Shown in pieces: positions 8,970 through 17,792 of a stretch of DNA of 64,000 bases. The stretch lies in contig CBDDBR010000011.1 in assembly GCA_965225895.1 (NCBI GenBank), positions 682,001-746,000 on the forward strand. Reading direction: 5' to 3'. Each line of letters begins with the position of its first letter. Position 1 is the stretch's first letter. A program made the translations under genes and the position numbers. The notes under the pieces were generated by a model. It did no database searches and was not told where the DNA came from. It saw only the letters and a program-made list of their open reading frames with translations. This stretch comes from Endobugula sp965225895. Lineage in GTDB: Bacteria; Pseudomonadota; Gammaproteobacteria; Pseudomonadales; Cellvibrionaceae.

Positions 8970-10057
8970 CGGTACAGCAAATAGCTGATATGTCATTACC
9001 TGCGCACGGCGGTGATGTAGTATGGGCAGCATACACCTTTGATCGGCCAATAGAGCAGTGGCTAGATTTATCAACAGCGATTAGCCCGTGGGTATATCCT
9101 GTGCCTACAGATATTCCTCAATATGTATGGCAACAATTACCTTATGAGCAACAGGGCTTGCTTACTGCAGCCGCAAATTATTATGGTTGTCATCAAGAGT
9201 ATACACACAGCACTATTATCCCTGTTAACGGTTCACAGCAAGCGATTCAGTCATTACCACATGCCTTACCAGCGTCTACCGTTGCAATACCTGCGGTCAC
9301 CTATAAGGAGCATGCTCTAGCGTGGGAGAAAGCAGGGCATTGTGTGTGTTTTTATCGTGATTTAACACAATTGCAGCAGTTAATAGATAATCAGCAAGTT
9401 AAACATGTAGTGGTAGTTAATCCTAATAACCCCACGGGTGTGCAATGGACAAAAGACACCATAATGGCGTTGCGCCAGCAATTATTAGCTGATGCGTATT
9501 TAGTGGTTGATGAAGCGTTTATGGATCTTGATCATCAACATAGTATGAGTGCTTGTCACGGTTTAGAGAATACGGTGGTCTTACGTTCGTTGGGTAAATT
9601 TTTTGGGCTTGCAGGTGTGCGTTTAGGTTTTGTTATTGTGCATGGTGAGGAGCATAATCAGCAAAAGCTTATTACCTTGTTGCAAGGCATGAATCACCCT
9701 TGGGGTATTAATCATTTGGCATTGTGGTTGGGTGAAATAGTGTTGCGTGATATTGCATGGCATAGCCAACAACAACAGAGAATTCGTTCACAACAAGTGC
9801 AAATACAGGCCTGTATAGAGCGTTTATCGGTAGGCTATTACACAGGCTATGGTTTGCTGAATACGCTAGTGGGTGACAAGGCGGCATTATATGATGTGTT
9901 TTTGGCTGCAGCGAAAGAGGGTATTTTATTACGTTATGAAGTAATAGATAAAAACACAGCATGGCTGCGTATAGGCTTGCCAAGCGATAGTCAGCTTTTG
10001 CGTTTGCGCGCTTTTGTTGATCTTTATAATGATACAAAGAGAATGATAAGTGAATAA
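8966..10057 (+). CDS. cobD: L-threonine-O-3-phosphate decarboxylase (PLP enzyme)
   Basis: CobD is a fold-type I aminotransferase-like enzyme making (R)-1-amino-2-propanol phosphate for CbiB. The segment LPAHGGDVVWAA and the LDLSTAISPW motif open the protein. VVNPNNPTGVQW and VVDEAFMDL bind the cofactor, and Lys211 in RSLGKFFGLAGVRLGF is the Schiff-base lysine. I start at ATG 8966, overlapping the cbiB stop, rather than at the longer in-frame ATG 8924, which would read back into cbiB. This gives 363 residues. Confidence 0.93.
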   Translation: MTVQQIADMSLPAHGGDVVWAAYTFDRPIEQWLDLSTAISPWVYPVPTDIPQYVWQQLPYEQQGLLTAAANYYGCHQEYTHSTIIPVNGSQQAIQSLPHALPASTVAIPAVTYKEHALAWEKAGHCVCFYRDLTQLQQLIDNQQVKHVVVVNPNNPTGVQWTKDTIMALRQQLLADAYLVVDEAFMDLDHQHSMSACHGLENTVVLRSLGKFFGLAGVRLGFVIVHGEEHNQQKLITLLQGMNHPWGINHLALWLGEIVLRDIAWHSQQQQRIRSQQVQIQACIERLSVGYYTGYGLLNTLVGDKAALYDVFLAAAKEGILLRYEVIDKNTAWLRIGLPSDSQLLRLRAFVDLYNDTKRMISE

Positions 10058-10068
10058 ATAGGACGATT

Positions 10069-10971
10069 ATGAAATCTATGGGTTTTTTATTGGGTGCTGC
10101 ATGGCTTTTTTTAGGGGTGTCAACAATTGCTAGTGCAGCAGATACGACACAAGCACTGACCGTTACTGATTTTTCAGGTCGCGTTGTATCGCTCAATAAG
10201 CCAGCAAAACGTATCATCGCTTTAGCGCCGCATATTACAGAAAATGTTTTTTCTGCGGGGGCGGGCGATTTACTTGTGGGCGTGGTGAGTTTTTCTGATT
10301 ATCCTGAGGCGGCTAAAAAAATTCAGCAGGTGGGTAGTCCTCATAGTTTTAGTGTTGAAACAGTGGTGAGTTTACAGCCTGACTTGGTACTTGTATGGTC
10401 ATCGGGTGTTTCTGCTAAGGTGACAAAAAAACTAATAGATCTTGGTTTAACGGTATATATGGATGAACCGCGTGTCTTAGAAGATGTGGCAAAAGCGATT
10501 ATTGATGTAGGGCACTTAACGGGAAACGATAGTGTGAGCCAACAAGCGGCGAATGATTTTTTAACACAGTTACACGGTTTAAAAAATACATACAGTACGC
10601 GTGACCCCGTGACGTTATTTTATCAAATATGGAATAGTCCATTAATGACACTGAATGGTCAGCATATTATTAGTGATGTGATGCGTTTATGTGGCGGCGA
10701 AAATATTTTTGCGGATGCTATCGCAATTGCACCAAAAATTAATGTGGAATCGGTATTAGATATCAACCCTGAGGTGATTGTTGCTAGTGGTATGGGTGAA
10801 ACAAGACCAGAATGGCTAGTTGAGTGGCAGCAGTGGAAACACTTGCAAGCAGTAAAAAATAACCATTTATTTTTTATTCATCCAGATATACTGCAACGCC
10901 ATACTGTACGTATATTGCAAGGGGCAATGAAGTTATGTGAGCAACTAGAGCAGGTTAGAAAAAATCGATAA
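10069..10971 (+). CDS. btuF: Periplasmic cobalamin-binding protein BtuF
   Basis: This is the substrate-binding protein of the BtuFCD importer. A signal peptide (hydrophobic residues 5-20, cleavage near ASAAD) precedes a periplasmic-binding class III fold. The family blocks are KRIIALAPHITENVFSAGAG, VVSFSDYPEAAKKI, VGSPHSFSVETVVSLQPDLVL and the later HIISDVMRLCGGENIF. AGGA 7 bases upstream is the ribosome site. It closes the salvage operon. Heme or siderophore binders are related, but the context fits corrinoids. Confidence 0.88.
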   Translation: MKSMGFLLGAAWLFLGVSTIASAADTTQALTVTDFSGRVVSLNKPAKRIIALAPHITENVFSAGAGDLLVGVVSFSDYPEAAKKIQQVGSPHSFSVETVVSLQPDLVLVWSSGVSAKVTKKLIDLGLTVYMDEPRVLEDVAKAIIDVGHLTGNDSVSQQAANDFLTQLHGLKNTYSTRDPVTLFYQIWNSPLMTLNGQHIISDVMRLCGGENIFADAIAIAPKINVESVLDINPEVIVASGMGETRPEWLVEWQQWKHLQAVKNNHLFFIHPDILQRHTVRILQGAMKLCEQLEQVRKNR

Positions 10972-11150
10972 AGAATAGTATTGTGTTTTTTGTAACACTG
11001 TTTAGAGTGGTTTTTAACGGGCTTTTTAAGTTTTTTTTAAGGAGTCGCGTTTTAAATAACCTTGTTTAAAAAATTCTCATCTTAAATTCTCTCGTTTAAA
11101 GCAGTTGGTTTTAAGCCATATTTTTTTAAAACGTCTTGTTTTCAAAAGCC
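10972..11150. other. AT-rich convergent intergenic region with recurring TTTAAA
   Basis: This 179-bp spacer lies between btuF (+) and the Lon-STAND gene (-). It holds TTTAAA or a near variant at about 15-22 bp intervals (near 11051, 11075, 11095, 11109, 11125, 11141). No coding frame or clean hairpin with a T-run was found, though transcription presumably ends here from both sides. Confidence 0.4.
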
Positions 11151-12450
11151 TTATTTTAAAGAGCCTTTGCCGCGAATAAATACGTTGTTTTTATCGTAGT
11201 AGGCAGAGCCTATGATAGTGTCTTGATCATTATATTCCACAATAATACGTGCATAGCCACGTGTATTGTTTTTAAGCGTATAATCAACGCCAAAATATTG
11301 CCATTCAATAGGGTTGTTTTTTTTATTGTATGCTGTTGTTTTTTTAGCGTAACCATTTTTTTGCAAGTGTGGGGTATTATCGGTATTAAAATAATATTCC
11401 TCTATGCGGTTACCGCGATCATCATAAGCAAATGTAATACGTGCATAGTTATTATTGCGTAATGTTAGCTGTTTTTCTGTATTAAAATATTTGGCTTCAA
11501 TAATATGCCCTTGTGTATCGTATGTAAGTGAGGTGATTGCAATACCATCGCGATGAAGGGTGAGTTGTTGTTGCGTATCGTAATAACGAATATCTATTGG
11601 TTTTCCTTGATCATTATATTGTGTTGCAATATGTGCAAAACCATATGAGTTGAGGGTGGGCTGATCATTTGTGTCATAAAAACGTACATCAGTACGATTC
11701 CCTTTTTCATCAAATTGGGCTTTATAAAAAGCATAGCCATAGTGATTGTTAATGGCTTGCTGATGGATACCAAAATACCCCCGATATATTCTGTTATTGT
11801 TATGATCGTAACGAGACACAACGCGGGCATAGCCTTTCTTATTCAGCGTGGGTGAATCATCAATACCATAATAGGCTTCTTCTAACTGATTGCCTTGCTG
11901 GTCATAGCGAGCGGTAAAGCGAGCATAACCATTGTGGTGAAGTACGGGTTCGTCATTAAGGCCAAAGTATCGCTCTTCTGTTTTATTACCTAGTGCATCG
12001 TAAGTAAAAGTAATACGTGCAAAACGTTGGTTGCGTAGTGTGGGTTTGTTATTTTCATCAAAGTAACGCCATTCAATTGCATTGCCTCGTTCGTCGTATT
12101 GCAATTTAACACGAGCAAACCCCCATTTATGTTGTGTGGCATTGCCGTCACGATCTAAAAACTCTTGCTCTATTTGATTGCCGTATTTATCGTAGCGTGC
12201 GGTTGCACGAGAAAATCCATGTTTGTGTACCGTTGTTGTATTGTCATTTTCTAAATACAGTTTTTCTAATAAATTGCCGTAACGATCATATATTGTTGTT
12301 GTGCGCGCATAGCCTTGTGCGTTAATAATGAGTTTGTTGTGTTCGTTTACCCATGATTTAGAGGCAATATTACCTTGTTCATCACGGGTAAATTGTCGCG
12401 CATGTACTCCATTAAGTGATACGGTATTACCGTGAATGTCGATATATTGT
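11151..12450 (-). repeat. About 13 protein-level tandem repeats of 32 residues
   Basis: The 3' end of the Lon-STAND gene encodes about 13 repeats of 32 residues (96 bp). Each opens with GYAR or GFAR, then YD--GN-IE, then YFD or YYD, then PTL or LTL. The copies differ at DNA level, so the array is old and under protein-level selection. They resemble YD/MORN-like beta-hairpin repeats and would sit on the opposite side of the membrane helix from the NTPase. Confidence 0.75.
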
Positions 12451-15239
12451 AGGCGAATAATTAAGCCTTGTTCGTTATAAAAATACTGTATGCCATAAGC
12501 ACCCGTACTGTCTTTAACGGCTTGCTCATTGTTGTTAAAAAACAACCGTTTATGAATATAGCCCTGTTCGTTGAATTCGAGGCGATGCTGGGTAATTTGG
12601 CTTTTATTGTTGCCTTGAGATTCAAAGGTTGAAGCCTGATATGTAATATCACCGATGGCTGTTTGTGTTCCATGATGTTTGAAACGTACCTGAGCAATAT
12701 TTTTAGTTGGCGTGAACTCATAGGTTTTACTGATTAACGGTTTGCCATTTTGCGCGTAACTGTCTTCTTTGAGTAGATTACCATTAGCGGCATAGTGATA
12801 TTGCCAACGGGCTGCATTATCTCTATTAACATCATTTTTAAGTGTTCCCTGACTGTTATGCCGTGATAACGACAGTAAACGACCTGCTTTGTATGTGAGC
12901 TTAAAATGAAATTGGCGGGCTTTTCTTTCCTGCGTATTGAGCGGTGTAACGCCGATAGGGATGCCATAGCGTTCGCTAACAAATGCTACATATTCAGAGC
13001 TAATTCGAAAATATTGATGCCAAGTGCCTATGCCTACGATGATAAAAATAATACATGCAATGATCCAAGGTTGGCTTTGTTGTTTGCGCTTTTCGGTATG
13101 TGATTGCTGTATGTATGCGCGTAATAATGTGTGTTGAGATCGTGTATTAAAATTAGATTTTTTATCCTGTTTTAACGTGGCGGTGTGTACTAGTAAATAC
13201 GCTTTTTGTTGCGTATTTTCGAACCATTGTATCCATAACGGTTCTATTTCTCGTCGCCATAACAGAAAGGTTTTGTTGTTATTAAACCATTGCAGTAATC
13301 GTTGCCAAGGGACTTGTTCATCCGTGTTAGGAATGCGGGGTAATAGCGTATCGTGTGCTAATTTTATTTTTGGCGTGTGTCCGCGGCCACAATCAATAAT
13401 TAAGCCTTTTGACATAAAGGCATGAATGATATGTTCAACACCTTTAGGGTAGTATTGAATATGTGTGTTTTCTAGTGTTTTTGCTGTGGGCTGGTGTTCG
13501 TTATCAATGCCAATAAAGGCTTCAAAAAAACCATTGAGCGCAATATCGTGCTGTTCTATAGGTATATGGCTTAGTCCTTCATCAATGGCTAACTCTGCTT
13601 GTTGAGTCATGACGCCATCAATACCATCGACGGCATCATAATGTTGGTGTGTGAGTAATGTGGCTGATGCATCTTCGGTAATCATGCGTTGATGCATTTG
13701 TTGTAGTAAAAAGCTTACCGTGGTGAGAGGTTTGCCTGTTGCTGCATTTTTAATACGATGATCGAGATGTTGTTGATGGTCGCGATGATGGCGGCTATCT
13801 CTTGCTGATTCCGTTGATAAGCGATGGTATTGCAGTTGTAACGCAATAATATGTTCTATTTCTTTGGCTTGAATGCGTCGCGGTAGCTGTACATCAATAC
13901 TGGCTTGCCCACCTAAAGCGCCTAAGTATTCCGTACGTAAAATGGTAATCAGTAATACGGGTAAATTCTCTACGAGAACAGCCAGCAAAGGGAATAGAGC
14001 TTGTGCATCTGATTGATCAATATGAGAGTGGGTAAATAATTCTTCGTACTGATCAATGACCCATAAATTGTTATTGTATTGCCATTCATTGATATGTGCG
14101 TTCACATATTTTTGAATGGTGGTGGCCATAACACTAGGCTGACTTTTGAGTGAAAGCCATTGAGATATAAGGACGCTGTCGTCACAAAAATCATGTAGTA
14201 AGCTGCCGAGTAAGTCATCAATAGTGTTGTATTGATTAGGGCGCACCAATGTCCATCGTGGATTAAAGTCTAATCGTGGAGTGGGTGTTGTTGTATGTTG
14301 TGTAATTTTTTGTGTTAACAGTGCGGGAATTAAACCCGCCATTACGGCTGATGATTTTCCTGAGCCGCTCACACCCGTTACGTTTAGTATGTAAGATTGT
14401 TCTAGTGCTACTTGGCTTTTTGTATGCAGTTCATTGATTACATTCTCTCGCCCCATAAATAAATGGCGCTGTTCATAAGAAATTGCATTTAGGCCTGCAA
14501 AACTTTGATTGGATTGAGTGAATATGCCACCATCAAAGGCATCGCCAAGAATCAGTTGCAGTGCTTCTGATGCATGTTCGATACCAGAAATAATACCGCC
14601 TAACGATTCAACTCGTTCTTTTAGCGCAATGTTCTCTTCGTATTCAAGTATATTTCCCTTGGGGATAAGGATATAAAAATATTCACAGGTTGTGTTGTCG
14701 ATAGCACGTTGTTTTTCAATATATTCACAAGCATAACGAATTTTATTATGTAAATGCCCAATAGGCTTAACATAACAATCTATCGGTACACAGCCTGTGG
14801 CAAAAATAGGTGTGCGAGATAGGGTGCTATGGTCGCAGGTGCTATGATCAAATAGATTTTTTTTCTGTCCCCATGCTAATGCAAGAGCAAGCGTATAGGC
14901 GAGCCCCGAAGATTCACTGTCGGTATCAAAGGGTTGTAAGTTTCCTGTTATTGCGGTGAGCTTGGTCGTTGCTCTAAAACGCAACGGCGAAGTGAGAACA
15001 GGATTAAAAATGTTAACGGCCACGTGAGCGGCATCGCTAAGATATTTTTGTTGCTGCTTAAAGGTATGCTCTGCATGTTGACGTTGCTGGTCGTTGACGG
15101 CTGCGTTTTGCAATTCCATCTGCGTTAAGCCATTAAATGACGCGTCAATTCGTGGCGCACCTAATTGGTTAACGGGGTTTGTGTCTTGGGATGTTACCTC
15201 GTAGAGTGTATCTACCGAGGTCATCATAATGACAGGCAT
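11151..15239 (-). CDS. Lon-type protease domain + nSTAND NTPase + membrane helix + 32-residue repeats
   Basis: A 1362-residue multidomain protein. Residues about 80-240 look like a Lon (S16) proteolytic domain: DSESSGLAYTLALALAW carries the likely Ser110, FATGC...KPIGHLHNKIRYA carries the likely Lys166, and ILIPKGN follows. Residues about 255-480 are a STAND-type P-loop NTPase, with Walker A GVSGSGKSS (289-297) and the nSTAND1-like Walker B VIDQYEELF (394-402). One membrane helix (about 721-742) follows. From about residue 925 there are roughly 13 tandem 32-residue repeats of the form GYAR-T-YD--GN-IE--YFD---PTL. A good ribosome site (AAAGGAA) precedes the start. It is the last gene of an apparent operon with two unknowns. 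The function is inferred only as signalling or conflict-type. Confidence 0.8.
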   Translation of the reverse strand: MPVIMMTSVDTLYEVTSQDTNPVNQLGAPRIDASFNGLTQMELQNAAVNDQQRQHAEHTFKQQQKYLSDAAHVAVNIFNPVLTSPLRFRATTKLTAITGNLQPFDTDSESSGLAYTLALALAWGQKKNLFDHSTCDHSTLSRTPIFATGCVPIDCYVKPIGHLHNKIRYACEYIEKQRAIDNTTCEYFYILIPKGNILEYEENIALKERVESLGGIISGIEHASEALQLILGDAFDGGIFTQSNQSFAGLNAISYEQRHLFMGRENVINELHTKSQVALEQSYILNVTGVSGSGKSSAVMAGLIPALLTQKITQHTTTPTPRLDFNPRWTLVRPNQYNTIDDLLGSLLHDFCDDSVLISQWLSLKSQPSVMATTIQKYVNAHINEWQYNNNLWVIDQYEELFTHSHIDQSDAQALFPLLAVLVENLPVLLITILRTEYLGALGGQASIDVQLPRRIQAKEIEHIIALQLQYHRLSTESARDSRHHRDHQQHLDHRIKNAATGKPLTTVSFLLQQMHQRMITEDASATLLTHQHYDAVDGIDGVMTQQAELAIDEGLSHIPIEQHDIALNGFFEAFIGIDNEHQPTAKTLENTHIQYYPKGVEHIIHAFMSKGLIIDCGRGHTPKIKLAHDTLLPRIPNTDEQVPWQRLLQWFNNNKTFLLWRREIEPLWIQWFENTQQKAYLLVHTATLKQDKKSNFNTRSQHTLLRAYIQQSHTEKRKQQSQPWIIACIIFIIVGIGTWHQYFRISSEYVAFVSERYGIPIGVTPLNTQERKARQFHFKLTYKAGRLLSLSRHNSQGTLKNDVNRDNAARWQYHYAANGNLLKEDSYAQNGKPLISKTYEFTPTKNIAQVRFKHHGTQTAIGDITYQASTFESQGNNKSQITQHRLEFNEQGYIHKRLFFNNNEQAVKDSTGAYGIQYFYNEQGLIIRLQYIDIHGNTVSLNGVHARQFTRDEQGNIASKSWVNEHNKLIINAQGYARTTTIYDRYGNLLEKLYLENDNTTTVHKHGFSRATARYDKYGNQIEQEFLDRDGNATQHKWGFARVKLQYDERGNAIEWRYFDENNKPTLRNQRFARITFTYDALGNKTEERYFGLNDEPVLHHNGYARFTARYDQQGNQLEEAYYGIDDSPTLNKKGYARVVSRYDHNNNRIYRGYFGIHQQAINNHYGYAFYKAQFDEKGNRTDVRFYDTNDQPTLNSYGFAHIATQYNDQGKPIDIRYYDTQQQLTLHRDGIAITSLTYDTQGHIIEAKYFNTEKQLTLRNNNYARITFAYDDRGNRIEEYYFNTDNTPHLQKNGYAKKTTAYNKKNNPIEWQYFGVDYTLKNNTRGYARIIVEYNDQDTIIGSAYYDKNNVFIRGKGSLK

Positions 15240-15265
15240 GAATATTCCTTTAGGCCATCAGTGTG

Positions 15266-15823
15266 TTAATGGTGAAAACGTAAAGAGATAAATTCACTAC
15301 TCTCGCTGGGTTCGTAATCTTCTAAGACAATACCTTCTGCAAACATAAAAGTGCCATTGTGATTGACTGATGCCTTTAATGTTGCCAGTTCTATTCTGTT
15401 ATCAAATAACGAGCAGTTAAGATGTGACAAACCAGAGTATGGCTTTAAAAAATCTGATTCACCATCGCTCACCGTTACCGTAATATCAATAGCGTTTGAG
15501 TCGCTGATTTTATTAAAAATAATATTCAGTATGGCACCATTGCTGTCTTTGAAAGCAATATTACCCTGATCATACCAGTGAGTTTTCTCTTTTGAGATAC
15601 TCGATGCAGCCAGTGCTTTCGGCATATTTAATGCGGGTTTCGAGAAATCAATATTGATAATGTTGCTCGTGGTGTGATCTTGTTTTTCTTGTGTAGAAAA
15701 ATAACTATCAAAAGGTGACTGCATCCATTCTGGTAATGTTAGATGAGAAAGTGCAGCTCGCTCTTGTTGCTTTTTTTCTTCACGTATTTTTATGACGCGA
15801 TCAGTAATATCAATTTTTTTCAT
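15266..15823 (-). CDS. Unknown 185-residue protein between sigma-like and Lon-STAND genes
   Basis: No family was recognised. The protein starts with a charged, probably helical stretch rich in Lys and Glu (residues 1-25), has a low-complexity middle, and ends in a segment (residues 85-185) with alternating hydrophobic pattern that suggests beta strands (for example NAIDITVTVSDGESDF). There is no signal peptide or membrane helix. A clear ribosome site (AAGGTGAT) precedes its ATG. It is 17 bp after the sigma-like gene and 26 bp before the Lon-STAND gene, so all three are probably cotranscribed. It might be an adaptor, a substrate of the Lon domain, or an anti-sigma-like partner, but nothing in the sequence decides this. 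Confidence 0.65.
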   Translation of the reverse strand: MKKIDITDRVIKIREEKKQQERAALSHLTLPEWMQSPFDSYFSTQEKQDHTTSNIINIDFSKPALNMPKALAASSISKEKTHWYDQGNIAFKDSNGAILNIIFNKISDSNAIDITVTVSDGESDFLKPYSGLSHLNCSLFDNRIELATLKASVNHNGTFMFAEGIVLEDYEPSESSEFISLRFHH

Positions 15824-15840
15824 GTCTGTATATCACCTTA

Positions 15841-16854
15841 TTAGTCATCTTGTAGTATTTTTTTAGCGGTGCCATCAAATTCAAGTTCTACTTTTTTGGC
15901 TACACATTGCATCATGAGTTGTTCAAATTTTTTCTTTTTATGTGAAATATTTTCAGGTCGAATAATAATGCCTAAATCTTCACATACGGTGTCGTGCCGT
16001 ATAATTTTTTTGCCATCATTATGGTATTTGTCTTCTAGTATAATTTGGCAGTAGTTGGCAACGGCCACGCCTTTGTTATGCGTTGGAGCACTATCGTTAA
16101 AGGCGAGAGTAAAGTTTTTATAATTGTCTTGAGAAATACTGACCCATACTTCACTAATGCAATCATCTAATGCATCAGCACAATAATGAGACATTTCTTG
16201 AATTTTGTGTTCACGTATTTCGTCTTCTAGATCGGCACTGGGTTCTGGTACGAGTAAGGTGAGTTTGGGGTCATCACTATCTCGAGCTTCGCCTGCAATT
16301 TCAAAACCGTCCACTTGGTTTTTTAAGCGTCGATAACGGTCGATTGAAATGTTTGTAGCTGCAGTGCCAAACCAACGCTCAATTTCTAATAAATTACCAT
16401 CGAGTTTGATAATAAAATATTGTGTTTTTTCCTGATTGCAGACCACCCGTTGTTTTTCTATCTGCATTAAGAGCTTTAATAAGCAGTTTTGCACAAAGTC
16501 GGGGGTTTCGTCGCGGCTGACTCGTTGGGATTTAATAACGCATGCTTCAGCAATCTTCATTAACGATGTGATTAATGATGCTGGGAGTTCTTTAACAACA
16601 CTTGTTGTAATTGCTGTTTTATCTACAGTATTCAGTCGAGTGACTGGGCTTATCCCAGTTTGGTCGCCATTACTCATTTGCTTATATGCCTTATTACTTT
16701 TGACGGTATTTTTAAGGCTGTTTTGTATCATGAATAGGGGGTTGATGTATAGCACATTACTGTTATCGCAAAGTTTGCTAGCTTTTTGTCGCATTTGCGT
16801 TCTAGGCGTAGGCAATACTAATTTTAATAATGGCAATCTATGCATGGTTATCAT
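15841..16854 (-). CDS. Divergent RNA polymerase sigma-70-like (ECF-type) protein
   Basis: The middle resembles sigma region 2: DFVQNCLLKLL, then a spacer, then WFGTAATNISIDRYRRLK, matching the D-VQ--FL-L ... ATN---D--RR pattern of ECF sigma factors. Near the C-terminus, VCEDLGIIIRPENISHKKKKFEQLM resembles the LGI ... VS-KK-RA helix-turn-helix of region 4. The frame is open to ATG 16854, but the first 59 residues match nothing, and ATG 16677 has an AAGG 11 bases upstream, so the real protein may be about 278 residues. It heads the apparent three-gene operon with the 185-residue protein and the Lon-STAND protein. The sigma assignment is moderate. Confidence 0.62.
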   Translation of the reverse strand: MITMHRLPLLKLVLPTPRTQMRQKASKLCDNSNVLYINPLFMIQNSLKNTVKSNKAYKQMSNGDQTGISPVTRLNTVDKTAITTSVVKELPASLITSLMKIAEACVIKSQRVSRDETPDFVQNCLLKLLMQIEKQRVVCNQEKTQYFIIKLDGNLLEIERWFGTAATNISIDRYRRLKNQVDGFEIAGEARDSDDPKLTLLVPEPSADLEDEIREHKIQEMSHYCADALDDCISEVWVSISQDNYKNFTLAFNDSAPTHNKGVAVANYCQIILEDKYHNDGKKIIRHDTVCEDLGIIIRPENISHKKKKFEQLMMQCVAKKVELEFDGTAKKILQDD

Positions 16855-17013
16855 TTCGCTTATAAGTGCTGTAGATCATAAAAATGGTTGGTCTATATAG
16901 GTAACGCATAGTGAATAAAATTTGGAAAAATATATCCGTCATAATGTTTTCAAAAAATAATATGATGTACGTTATTTTAGTGTTGGATATGCACAATACA
17001 TGGATAACAACTT

Positions 17014-17406
17014 ATGTTTAATGCTTTTATTGGAAGTGATAAAAGCCCTTCGGGGTTTTTAGAGTGGTGGAATGATCATCCCATTATTTTGGGTGGCGAC
17101 CGCTATTCGGCACTGCCAGGTTTGGCGGTTTACTATATTCAACATAGTAATGGCAAAAGCTTTGAGTTAAAGGTAGAGCCTGTACAGCAAGATCAACTAG
17201 TGTTTACGCAAGACTTTTTAAGTAAAGTGTTAGGTGGTGATACTGATAAGCATTGTATTCAGCTCAAGGTAAAGCATGAGCAGTGTGAGTTGGCTACGGC
17301 GGTATTGTATGTGGATGATCAGCGGCGCTGGGCTGCGGGTGAGGGACAATGGCAAACCTTAAAGGGATCGCCACGTAATTGGGAGTTAGAGTGCTTTGTG
17401 ATGTAA
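17014..17406 (+). CDS. Hypothetical protein, 130 residues
   Basis: No family was recognised. The protein is soluble, without signal peptide or membrane helix, and rich in Trp and aromatic residues (FLEWWNDHP, RRWAAGEGQW). Predicted character is mostly beta. It faces away from the sigma-like operon and converges on the next small gene. Being next to the sigma-like set it may belong with that module, or it may simply be a lone gene; the sequence does not say. Confidence 0.6.
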   Translation: MFNAFIGSDKSPSGFLEWWNDHPIILGGDRYSALPGLAVYYIQHSNGKSFELKVEPVQQDQLVFTQDFLSKVLGGDTDKHCIQLKVKHEQCELATAVLYVDDQRRWAAGEGQWQTLKGSPRNWELECFVM

Positions 17407-17447
17407 GCTTCTTTGCGCCAATTTTGCGCTAATAGTGTGGGAGTGTT

Positions 17448-17792
17448 CTAGATAGAGTCGCCGTTATCCAAAAAATTATAAGGGCTATCTTCAAGTGTAG
17501 AGCGCAGCTTTTCTCTACCAGCCATTTTAATTTGCACCGCTTCAGGTAGTTCTGTAAATAAAATGATATTTTTTTGAATTAATAAGTGAATAAGGTCTTC
17601 TGTGGCTCGTGTAAAGCCTTGGTCAGACTCCAATAAAGCAATTTTAGCGTCTAGACTGCTTTCGTCATCGTTGTTGGTTAAAAAGGCAACAATTTCATTG
17701 TCTGTAGGCGACAAAAATTCGTCATGCAGGGAGTCACTTTCACGCTTAATGGATAAAATACTACCTTTGCTGTCACGTTGGATGTAAGGCAT
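17448..17792 (-). CDS. Conserved small protein of the type often named tryptophan synthase subunit beta-like
   Basis: This 114-residue acidic protein begins MPYIQRDSKGSI, has a central VAFL segment, then ATEDLIHLLIQKNIILFTELPEAVQIKM. This pattern is common in gammaproteobacterial proteins that databases label tryptophan synthase subunit beta-like, although no part of TrpB is visible. The second half looks helical, with the conserved EDLI-LLI-K--ILFTDLP-AVQ-K core. Function is unknown. It is transcribed away from the type I secretion genes and shares a 146-bp upstream region with them. Confidence 0.75.
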   Translation of the reverse strand: MPYIQRDSKGSILSIKRESDSLHDEFLSPTDNEIVAFLTNNDDESSLDAKIALLESDQGFTRATEDLIHLLIQKNIILFTELPEAVQIKMAGREKLRSTLEDSPYNFLDNGDSI

